Below, in pieces: positions 33,721 to 41,900 of a DNA stretch of 64,000 nucleotides. This stretch comes from UBA6144 sp964399165 (lineage in GTDB: Bacteria; Bdellovibrionota; Bacteriovoracia; Bacteriovoracales; Bacteriovoracaceae), in assembly GCA_964399165.1 (NCBI GenBank), contig CAYNPO010000009.1, positions 1-64,000 on the forward strand, written 5' to 3'. Within the stretch, counting starts at the first letter, position 1, and each line of letters begins with the position of its first letter. The position numbers were made by a program, and so were the translations under genes. The notes beneath the pieces were generated by a model, which saw nothing but the letters and a program-made list of their open reading frames with translations, had not been told where the DNA came from and searched no databases.

Positions 33721-36572
33721 ACGCGCGCCCTCTGGTAGTCTTGTGGCAGGCGGGCGAGATTTCCGGGCCCGTGCACGCGAAGCTGGCGTCGCTGGGTGCC
33801 CGGGTCATTGGCCCCGCCGACTACCAAGTGGGCGAGACCCTCACCCACGTGGTGGTGGCAGGACACCAGGACTACGCCGCCATCACCGCCGCCTTCGGCG
33901 GTGCCGCCACTGACATTCAACTGGTTTCGCTCACCCCGGTCAGTGACCAAGAGGCCTTCGTGAGGGCCAACGGCCGTCTGGTGGTGGACCCGGCTTGGGC
34001 CGAGGGCCCCATGGGCGCCGTGGTATTGGAGAAATTCTTCCTCGGTCAAGCCAGCGTGCACCTGGAGGAGGCGTTCCCCGCGGTCCGCGAGCGCGGGGGC
34101 TTCAAGGTCACCAACCACCTGCGCACGGGCCATGACATGGACCGCATGGCCCTCTTCGCCCACGAGAAAGGCCAAGACTTAGTCAATCTGCGTACCTTCG
34201 TGGACCACGCACTCTACTTCTTCTCCTACTTGCGCCAAGCAGGCGTGGGCTTCACGCCCTTCGAGGTGGACTACACCCATACCGGAGGGGAACTAGTGGT
34301 GCAGTTGCACCTGCCCGTGCGGGGATTCCAGGGCGAACACGCCCTGGGCAGCTTCGGCCCCCCTAACCCCCACGACCCCGCCCAATACTTGTTGGGCGTG
34401 TGCGCACGTTCCACTGACTTCATGGAACTCCACCACGTGGCTTCGGCCGGACGCTTGGTGCTGAGCGGACAATGGCGCGCGGGAGGAAGCGTGGGCTTTC
34501 CCGGCTTCCTGCTCAACCACGTGGATACCGCTGCCCAGGTGCGCCGCGCCCTGGAGACGCACCTAAAGGCGCCCTTGCCCCTGAATCGCGCCACCGAGGT
34601 CTCCCGCTCGGAGGACGCGGGGGCCAAGCCTTTGCCTGGTGCCCTGTTCAGCGCGCTCTTGCCGGAAGCGTCCTCTGGCTACCTCAAGCCCCGCCCCGCC
34701 CTGGCCCAAAGGATGGTGGTGTTCCTGGTGAGTGCCTGGCTTGAGCGGCATCCCGGGGAGTCTGCCAGCAACATGACCGCCGAGGAATTGCGGGAAAGCC
34801 TGGGGGGCTTCCCTGACCCCCAAGAGGTAGCGCGTCTGGTGGACGAGGACTACGCCTATCTGCGTGATTGCCTGGGTGCGGGGGGCGTTGCGGAAGCGTG
34901 TGAGGAAGAGATCACCCGCGTGAGAGGAGCCGGGCAGGACGATGACTTCAAGCGCGTCTTGCAGGAGACGTTGGTGGAAGAGGTGGCCGCCCGCGTGGCC
35001 GGTGGAATCGATGAGGACGAGTTCAGCCAGTTAGTGAAAGGCGGAGGGGCTGAATCCGCCGGCAAGCAGGTCGTGGGCGGGGGTGAGGAGAAAGAAGACG
35101 ATTTCGTCGCGCGCTTCGGCGCTGGCGCCAAGACCGGCCCTCAGAGCAATTGGAGAGTCAACTCGCTGGGGACCGCCTTGGCCGAAAGTTTAGGCGCCCG
35201 CGGTCTCGATCTTAACCTCATTACGCCCGAGCAGAGGGATGAGCTCCTCCGCGACAGCATGCGTACTGTTCTCAAGGCCACTCCCGCGGTGGAGGAGGAG
35301 GACTTGGTGCGGGTGGTGGCCGAGGCCACCGGCAAGGATGTCGCCCAAGCCGCCGCGGTGGTGAAGGCCGCCAGGGAGAAAACCCAGGCGGACATGGTGT
35401 TGAAGAGATTGGCGGGGGGCGACGCTCCCGTTCCCGCAGCCTATGGCGATGGGAACATCCCGCCGGCCTTGTTCGCACGCCTGCAGAAGCTTGAGGCGGA
35501 CCTCCAACGCAGCAAGGCCCTGTTGGAGGCTTCCCAGGTCGAACTGCGGGCCCACCGGGATGCGCAAACCCAGCTGGCGCAGGTGGGACAGAGGATAGCC
35601 CAGGCGGTGCAGACCGCCCCCGACGCCGCCGCCCTCGAACGGGCGGGTGCGGAAGAACGCGAGTTGCGCAAGCTGAAGCTCGAGGCCCAGCAGAAGGATA
35701 TCCTCTTTACCCAGGAGCTCGAGAAAAACCAACGGGCCCTGAAGTCCCGTGACCTGGTGGTGGAGAAGGCGAAGGAAAGCCTGCGCCTCACGGTGGAGAA
35801 GAAGGACAAACAGATCCAGGAACTCAACGCGCGGCTGACCGCTGCGTTGGCGTTGCAGAACAACGTCCAGCAGGTCTATCAGCAAATGAAGGCGCTGGAG
35901 CAGGAAAAGCAGTCCCTGGCCCGCTTGAACGAGGTTTACAAGGCGAAGCTCGCCTCAGTTTCCGCCCTGGTGGAGAAGCAGGCTTCCGCGGGCGGCGGGA
36001 AGAAGGACGAGGAGTTGCGCAAGCTGAGCGTCGATAAGCAGCGGGCCGAACTGCAGGCCCAGGCCCTCAGCAAGGAATTGGCCAAGGTGAAGGGACGTCT
36101 AGACACCGACCAGGCAGAGGTCAAGCGTCTGCACGCCGAGAACGCCAAGTTGCAGGAGAAAATCCGTGCCGGCGCTGCCGCTGCCACCGCTGCCGTGAGC
36201 ATCAAATCCAGCGCGGTCGAGGAGAGCCAATCCCAACGCATCAAGGAGCTGGAGCGCGATCTCCAAGCGCAGACCCAGAAGGCCATGAAGTCCGATCAGA
36301 ACGTAAAGGACTTGGAGCAGAAAGTGGCCGAACTCACCGGCATGTTGGCAAAAGGCGGCTCCAGCTCCGGTGACCAGGCCCTCAAATCCAAGGCGACGCA
36401 GCTGGAAGGTTCCATCAAGAAGCTTACCCAGGACCTCGCCGCCGCCAACAACCAGGTGGGCGAGTTCAAGAAAGAGGTCCAGAAACTGCGGTCCGAGAAG
36501 ACTGCCCTGCAGAACCAGATCGACAAGGCCAAAAAAGAGGCCGAGAAGGCCAAGCCCAAGAAAGCCGCTTGA
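33717..36572 (+). CDS. Large coiled-coil protein of unknown function
   Basis: This 951-aa cytoplasmic-looking protein has an N-terminal region of about 300 residues that is globular, opening with ARPLVVLWQAGEISGPVHAK. An acidic helical middle follows (about 300-560). Then comes a long coiled coil from about residue 575 to the end, with heptad runs such as LQKLEADLQRSKALLEASQVEL. The tail is lysine-rich (KKEAEKAKPKKAA). No N-terminal family is recognised. The ATG overlaps the stop of the degenerate HD-GYP gene, so the pair is probably translated together. A role as a polar or signalling scaffold is possible but not shown. Confidence 0.75.
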   Translation: MNARPLVVLWQAGEISGPVHAKLASLGARVIGPADYQVGETLTHVVVAGHQDYAAITAAFGGAATDIQLVSLTPVSDQEAFVRANGRLVVDPAWAEGPMGAVVLEKFFLGQASVHLEEAFPAVRERGGFKVTNHLRTGHDMDRMALFAHEKGQDLVNLRTFVDHALYFFSYLRQAGVGFTPFEVDYTHTGGELVVQLHLPVRGFQGEHALGSFGPPNPHDPAQYLLGVCARSTDFMELHHVASAGRLVLSGQWRAGGSVGFPGFLLNHVDTAAQVRRALETHLKAPLPLNRATEVSRSEDAGAKPLPGALFSALLPEASSGYLKPRPALAQRMVVFLVSAWLERHPGESASNMTAEELRESLGGFPDPQEVARLVDEDYAYLRDCLGAGGVAEACEEEITRVRGAGQDDDFKRVLQETLVEEVAARVAGGIDEDEFSQLVKGGGAESAGKQVVGGGEEKEDDFVARFGAGAKTGPQSNWRVNSLGTALAESLGARGLDLNLITPEQRDELLRDSMRTVLKATPAVEEEDLVRVVAEATGKDVAQAAAVVKAAREKTQADMVLKRLAGGDAPVPAAYGDGNIPPALFARLQKLEADLQRSKALLEASQVELRAHRDAQTQLAQVGQRIAQAVQTAPDAAALERAGAEERELRKLKLEAQQKDILFTQELEKNQRALKSRDLVVEKAKESLRLTVEKKDKQIQELNARLTAALALQNNVQQVYQQMKALEQEKQSLARLNEVYKAKLASVSALVEKQASAGGGKKDEELRKLSVDKQRAELQAQALSKELAKVKGRLDTDQAEVKRLHAENAKLQEKIRAGAAAATAAVSIKSSAVEESQSQRIKELERDLQAQTQKAMKSDQNVKDLEQKVAELTGMLAKGGSSSGDQALKSKATQLEGSIKKLTQDLAAANNQVGEFKKEVQKLRSEKTALQNQIDKAKKEAEKAKPKKAA

Positions 36573-36696
36573 AGCCTGGGGGGCCCCCCTTCCTCAGCAT
36601 GTCCCCGGTAGCCAGTGGGTGTCGAAACTTGGGGTTTAGCACGGGATTCACCCAAGTTTTGGACAATTCCAGCTGCGCGCCCTACACTGCTTCTAA

Positions 36697-36779
36697 GCCC
36701 GGTTGGTGGAATTGGTAGACACGCCAGACTTAGGATCTGGTGCGTGAGCGTGGGGGTTCGAGTCCCTCACCGGGCACCA
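36697..36779 (+). tRNA. tRNA-Leu (anticodon UAG), CCA encoded
   Basis: The acceptor stem GCCCGGT pairs with ACCGGGC, the anticodon stem is CCAGA/TCTGG with loop CTTAGGA, giving anticodon TAG, and the T arm reads GGGGGTTCGAGTCCCTC. The variable arm is long, as in class II tRNAs. The 3' end serves as the attachment site for the island that follows. Confidence 0.96.
36758..36779 (+). repeat. Left attachment site in the tRNA-Leu 3' end
   Basis: The last 22 bases of the tRNA (T arm to CCA) reappear at 46405-46426. The identical core is TCCCTCACCGGGCACCA at 36763-36779, so insertion left the tRNA gene whole. Confidence 0.88.
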
Positions 36780-36787
36780 AACATAAT

Positions 36788-36821
36788 AAAGCCCCGAAAG
36801 CGCCTAAACTTTCGGGGCTTT
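36788..36821 (+). terminator. Intrinsic terminator after tRNA-Leu
   Basis: A 13-bp perfect stem (AAAGCCCCGAAAG at 36788-36800 with CTTTCGGGGCTTT at 36809-36821) and an 8-base loop are followed by TGTTGTTTCT. It begins 9 bases after the tRNA, so it must have arrived with, or been kept through, integration. Confidence 0.85.
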
Positions 36822-36832
36822 GTTGTTTCTGG

Positions 36833-36850
36833 GTACTGGATTTGTACTGG
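36833..36850. repeat. Left pair of GTACTGG motifs, possible arm-type recombinase sites
   Basis: GTACTGG occurs at 36833-36839 and 36844-36850, 11 bases apart, between the tRNA terminator and the integrase remnant. A matching pair with the same spacing is found at the far end of the island. Confidence 0.45.
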
Positions 36851-36867
36851 CCCCTAGGAAAATGTCC

Positions 36868-37016
36868 TCACGTGAAGTTCCCGCTACCCGCAACCTTCTT
36901 CAACGGCTGTGCCCCCAGGATCTTGGTGAGGGCGTAGAGGTCCCTATCGGCACCATGCACACGTTGGCGGCAAAGGCCCGACGTAGGTCATGAAAGCGGA
37001 TACGGACGATCGCCCG
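36868..37016 (-). pseudogene. Remnant of a tyrosine-recombinase (integrase) gene
   Basis: The minus strand at 36960-37016 reads RAIVRIRFHDLRRAFAANV, the box II H-x-x-R region of tyrosine recombinases. One frame over, 36868-36948 continues with DRDLYALTKILGAQPLKKV and then a TGA, matching the segment that normally leads to the KLLGH motif. The two parts are joined by a frameshift. The upstream catalytic Arg/Lys half is missing, the expected His after LG is gone and no catalytic Tyr follows. Its place beside attL is where an island integrase is expected. Confidence 0.8.
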
Positions 37017-37148
37017 TCAGGGCGGCATGACTCGTGTGCTAAGGTCAGCTCAATTCAGCCATAATTAAGAAGACCTTAACCCCTGAAAATTCCTTTCACT
37101 CATAAACTCAGCTCATTCATTTTCACAGCCGCGAGAAAAGGAGTTCTC

Positions 37149-37688
37149 ATGCGTCTCTTCATTGTTGCCCTTTTGGGGCTTCCCCTGACTGCTTTGTCAT
37201 CACCTCTGGACGCACCCTGTGGCGGCACTCCCGGCACTTGGCGGGTGAATCCGGATGGCTCCCTCGGCGGCTTCGTGGCTGCCACTGCCTCTGTTGCGAC
37301 TACAGTTAAAACTGGCGTAGACACCGCGGTCTGCGATGTTGCTCAGGTGTTGGGAACAGCCGAATTGAGCGGAAGGGCACGCGTTTCAGGACGCGCCCTG
37401 ATCGATGGACAAGTTCACGTGAGCGAGCGCGCCCAAGTGAAAGGAGACGCTCAGATCTTTAATCCTGGCAACGCGACCCCCGCCGAGATCTCAGGCCATG
37501 CGCAGATTTATGGCAATGCCACTTTAGACGGCAGCGTCATCATTACCGACACCGCCAAAGTCTACGGCTCCGCAGTGGTGAGGGACTACGTTGAGCTCCG
37601 GGGCACCACCGAAGTCTGTGGCCAAGCTTACCTGTTTGGCGAAGCGGTCCTCGAAAACGACACAACCTACTGCTCTCCCACCAAATAA
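37149..37688 (+). CDS. Secreted beta-helix-repeat protein, minimal form (island gene 1)
   Basis: This 179-aa protein has a signal peptide (about residues 1-18). Its domain opens with Cys24, NPDGSLGG at 34-41 and Cys62, then runs through hexapeptide-like repeats (VSGRALIDGQVHVSERAQVKGDAQI, QIYGNATLDG, KVYGSAVVRD), the pattern of left-handed beta helices. It closes with Cys157 and Cys175. All four Cys positions recur in the N-terminal domain of the 1480-aa protein encoded two genes on. GAAAAGGAG lies before the ATG. This is the first gene of the six-gene set, and the gap to the next is 9 bases. Function unknown. Confidence 0.85.
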   Translation: MRLFIVALLGLPLTALSSPLDAPCGGTPGTWRVNPDGSLGGFVAATASVATTVKTGVDTAVCDVAQVLGTAELSGRARVSGRALIDGQVHVSERAQVKGDAQIFNPGNATPAEISGHAQIYGNATLDGSVIITDTAKVYGSAVVRDYVELRGTTEVCGQAYLFGEAVLENDTTYCSPTK

Positions 37689-37697
37689 GGATCTCCC

Positions 37698-38981
37698 ATG
37701 AAATACATCATTATTCCGACGTTCTTCATGCTTTCACTGGCTCGTGCGCAAACCAACTGTGGCGGGGCAAATGGCGCCGCCCACACCAATCCTGACACAT
37801 CCCCAGGCGGCTTCGTTGCGGCCACAGCCTACGTGGACCCTGCCGCGACGGTGGAAGCCACGGCCGAGGTTTGCAACACCGCACGAGTCGAAGGCCCGGC
37901 ATTCATCCTTGGCACGACCCGCGTACTCCATAGCGCCCGGATCCTGTCAGCGTCCGATACCCCTGTGCGCTTGGAGAACGCCCTGATTCGCGATCGCGCC
38001 CGTGTTCAAAACTCTGCCCAGGTGAAGTTTGGCGGCATGGTCCGGGACGACGCCACGGTGGCGGGACTCGCCCAAGTCATCGGCACTAACACTGGCAATC
38101 TGCCGGAGGTGGGTGGGTTTGCCGTCGTCACCGGTTCAGCACAAGTCCGTGATAAGGCCAGAGTCGTTGGCCAGGCCCGAGTCATCGAACTCGCGCAGGT
38201 CTACGACGAAGGCCGCGTTCAGGATCGAGCGATTGTCCGTGCCGCCAGCCAAGTCTACGGCAAAGCGATCATCTCAGAACGGGCTGAAGTCAGTGAAACG
38301 GCCCAGGTGTATGAGAACGCGAAAGCACGCGGAGAGGCACAGATTGCCGAGAATGCGCGCGTCTATGGCAGCGCCGAAGTCTACGGCAGCGCCACCGTTG
38401 GATGGAACTCCCGGATCAAGGACAACGCCAAGGTTTACGGCAATGCCTACGTGAAGATCACTGACGGCGAAGGCTACGAGAACGCCATCGCCGGGAGTGC
38501 CCAGGTCTTCGGGAATGCTAGCGTTATCGGTGACGCCACGGTCGAGGCCCAGGCCAAAGTCAGCGGCCAAAGCCGGGTGACGCTCGCCTACGTCTATGGT
38601 GATGCCACCATCAGCGACAATGCGTGGGTCGAGAACTGCTACGTCTTCAACCAGGCCATCGTCCGAGATAACGCCCGGATTGAGGGTGGCTTCATCCATG
38701 AGCAGGCAATCCTCGCTGGTAACGCTCTCGTGCGCGGCTTCCCTCGCATCAATGGCTCGGCCCAGGTCTATGACCACGCCATCGTTGAGGCGGAAGCCTG
38801 GGTGAGCGGGAAGGCGCTGGTTTATGGGAACAGCACCGTTCGCGGTGAAGTCCGCCAGTCGGCGCAGGTTTATGAAAGTGCCTTGGTGGAGCCCGAAGGG
38901 AAGGTGTTGGGCCGGGGTGTCGCTCGGGGCACTGCCGTAGTGACAACCACGGTGATTGATACGGAAGTAAACAGTAAATAA
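37698..38981 (+). CDS. Secreted beta-helix-repeat protein, expanded form (island gene 2)
   Basis: This 427-aa protein has a signal peptide (about residues 1-17, ending ARA). It shares the entry domain Cys21, NPDTSPGG at 31-38 and Cys59. From there to the end it is one long array of x-V/I-x-G/D-x-A hexapeptides, such as ARVYGSAEVYGSATVGW, KVYGNAYVK, QVFGNASVIGDATV and YVYGDATISDNAWV. This predicts a continuous left-handed beta helix of many turns. The closing Cys pair of the first protein is absent. Similar GG-V/W entry motifs and repeats occur in YdcK-like and phage hexapeptide proteins, by memory. It has no catalytic motif of acyltransferases that I can see. Confidence 0.85.
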   Translation: MKYIIIPTFFMLSLARAQTNCGGANGAAHTNPDTSPGGFVAATAYVDPAATVEATAEVCNTARVEGPAFILGTTRVLHSARILSASDTPVRLENALIRDRARVQNSAQVKFGGMVRDDATVAGLAQVIGTNTGNLPEVGGFAVVTGSAQVRDKARVVGQARVIELAQVYDEGRVQDRAIVRAASQVYGKAIISERAEVSETAQVYENAKARGEAQIAENARVYGSAEVYGSATVGWNSRIKDNAKVYGNAYVKITDGEGYENAIAGSAQVFGNASVIGDATVEAQAKVSGQSRVTLAYVYGDATISDNAWVENCYVFNQAIVRDNARIEGGFIHEQAILAGNALVRGFPRINGSAQVYDHAIVEAEAWVSGKALVYGNSTVRGEVRQSAQVYESALVEPEGKVLGRGVARGTAVVTTTVIDTEVNSK

Positions 38982-38994
38982 GGAAAGTCCATCT

Positions 38995-41900
38995 GTGAGA
39001 AATGCCATCGCCCTGCTCGCCATATTCTTACTTAGCCCTTTCACCTATGCGTGCGAGGGGGAAGCCACCTACACCTGGATGAATCCTGACGGCAGCATGG
39101 GAGGGCAAGTCAGCTACAGTGCAAAGGTGGCGAGTGGGACGGTGGTATCCCCGCAGGCGAGAGTATGCGGCGCAGCCTGGGTCGAAGCCGGCGTAAAAAT
39201 TCTAGATTCTGCCATGATCGCTGATGGCGCATGGGTCGGTCCCTTCGTTGAGATGCATGACCAAGCGGAAATCGGTGAGTTTGCGAACGTGAAAGGGAGC
39301 TCACCTCAGTCCCTTGTCGCCATGAGGGATAAATCACGTGTGGCCGGCAAAGCAAAGCTTCATGGCAAGATTCTCCTTAGCGATAGGGCAAGAGTCCACG
39401 GTGCAGCAAGAATTGGTGATCATGTCGTCATGAGCGGTGAGAGTGCGGTGTGCGAGGATATCTTTCTGGAAGACCAGGGGATTTCTGATGATGAATATTG
39501 CCTGGGAAAGGCCACTTCGGCCGCACAGGTGAGCTATGGCGGAGTGGATTTTGATTCCTATAACAGCGCAAAATCGAAGATCGACATCAACCTGCCGGAG
39601 GGCTTTATTTTCGGAGGCGAAATCTCTTTGATGCAATTCTATGCCAACGGAAAGCAAGTGTCCCAGGATGCTGTCACACGTTGGGGGGATCGGATCAGGT
39701 TGAATCTGGCAGGCCTTCTGCAAGATGGGGCGAACACGCTTTCATTTAGAAGCTATGACCAGCACAAAAAGATCATCACAGATGAGATCGAGTTTGAGGT
39801 GGGAACCACCGAGAGAACCTTTGCGGTCATCGCACCGGATGGCAGCACATCGAAAGAGATCGCTTCCGAGGTATTTGTTCTCCACGAAGGGCAAAAAAAG
39901 GGGTTGCCCCACCGCTGGTTGCCGACTGGCGAACTGCGGGTTGAGGGCATTCCCGCATCTGAAGAAACCCCAGTGCTCATTGCGCTATTGGGTAAAAGCT
40001 CTTGGGGTTTATGGGTGGGAGAGACCAACGACATCCCGGAAGAATTGCAGATGGAGTGGTTGCCGGAAACGCAATCGGTGCCCAATAATGATTTTTCCCA
40101 GGGCCTCCTGGGCTGGCACCCCTTTGGTGGGGGAGAAGTCGAAGTCAGCATGGGACGGTTGAGTTTGGCCGCAAGCGGCCTTGGCATGACAGGAGTCAAG
40201 ACCTCCTTTCTGAGAGGGGAGGGGGCTTCAATTGTTCAAACCGCCCTTGGTCTGCGCGCCGATTCCACAGATGGGGGGCATTATGCCGCTATCGTAGGTG
40301 TATTTGAGCCCTCTCGCCGTCGCTTCAGCGTCGACTTCGTTGAATCGGACACGGGTCCTGTATCCTTCAGACGCTCACTCCGCGATTACGGACAATCCCA
40401 AGCTGATCTGGTGGATGTGATTCCTGGCTCACGTGTTGGGGTGATCCAAGCGCTAGTAGTGCTGCATGAGGGGAATGCCCGCGCGGGGGCCGAGGGAGAA
40501 AGTGAGGGCATCCAACAGCCGGAGGCGAGCTTCCGGCTACAGACCTACGCCAGACCCACCGTCGGCTTGGTCAATTTCCCTTCGGCCGGTCCTCCGGTTG
40601 GGAGCAACGAAAGTCCGGCGCAGCTGGCGGCAAGATGTGAGCACCCCCTTCTGAGGTTAACGCCCTCGGATCTTGGAACGTCCTCGGTTTCCTATCTTCA
40701 AGACTTGCAGCTTCTGAGCATTGGCGGACTTCCTGAATTTTGGCCTTTAGGCCAGCCGAGACATACGAGGCTTTACGGCAATTTGACCATAAGTGGTCCG
40801 ACCGACCCGTCACTGATAAGACTTGAGGTGTGGGATCCTGCTTCGAACATTCGCATCGCTCAAGCCCCTCTCAACCCTTGCCTGGTGAGGCATCTTGATG
40901 CGATTTCGGCTGGCAGCACCGGGGCGAAGACATACAATTTTAGGAGCAAACCTCATGAGGCTATGTTCTTATTCGCGTTGCCGGAGCCGGTGGTACCCTT
41001 GATGGTGCAGCCGAATGAAGTGCTTCTGCGTTACATGCATGGAGAGATTGAGCTTGGGAGTATATCAAGGCCTTCACTTTACTCCTTGGCTTCAGCACTA
41101 GGCCGGGAGGGTTACCGGGATTTTTACGACTACCAAGGTGAGAATGGGAAATCAACGACTCGAGGAGGAGGGGATTTCTGGGGGCGGTTGAACTTTGGGC
41201 CGCTCATCACGTCAATTCTAGGAAAGCTCGGCGAGGAAAAGACCCTGTGGCAGCTCAACGATATCTCTATCGCCAACGGCGCGAAGTTTTTCCCTCGCAA
41301 AGGGAACACTCACACGACGGGGCAGGACTTTGATACCCGGCATGCCACTTACAACTTTAATCAAGGCACGCCAGAGGCCCATTTCAGTTTGGCCCAGGGC
41401 CTAGAAAGAGACCTGCTGAGGGTGGCCCCCCACTATGGATCCATCCGGGAAATCTATGTCGAAGCGGGTGATGGTCCTCTGCAAGGCTATGCCGAAGGAT
41501 TAATTGAGTCGTCTTTTTGGAAAGTGTTTGCAAACAAATGCTTTGCCAACACACGTGCCATCGATCCGAAGTATGCGGTGGAGCGTCCAGCAGGAGGGTC
41601 TTTACTCAGGCAGGTCTCGCCACATAAGGATCATGTGCATTTCCGACTCAACCCGGCCACGGGCGAAGGACAAGTTCCAAGCTACACTTTCCGTCCGCTA
41701 AGTCACTCCCTCGATCAATTTAAATTCTCTCTCTTCCGGGAAGCAGGCTCGTGGATCTTCCGGGTGGCTGTTCGAAATCCCCAGGACTTTACCGATCGTA
41801 GGATTATGCTCCGCCTTCAGTCAACAGCTCAGCTTGGAGTTGATACGAGGGTTTATGCCAATAGTGGATTTGCAGCCGAAGGCGTTAGAGTAGAGATTCC

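Noticed and set aside
36584..36600. Terminator after the coiled-coil gene (GGGGGGCCCCCC)
   Set aside because: The palindrome has no loop and no T run.
37040..37078. Inverted repeat TAAGGTC/GACCTTA ahead of island gene 1
   Set aside because: Only 7 bp with a 25-base gap; it could arise by chance.
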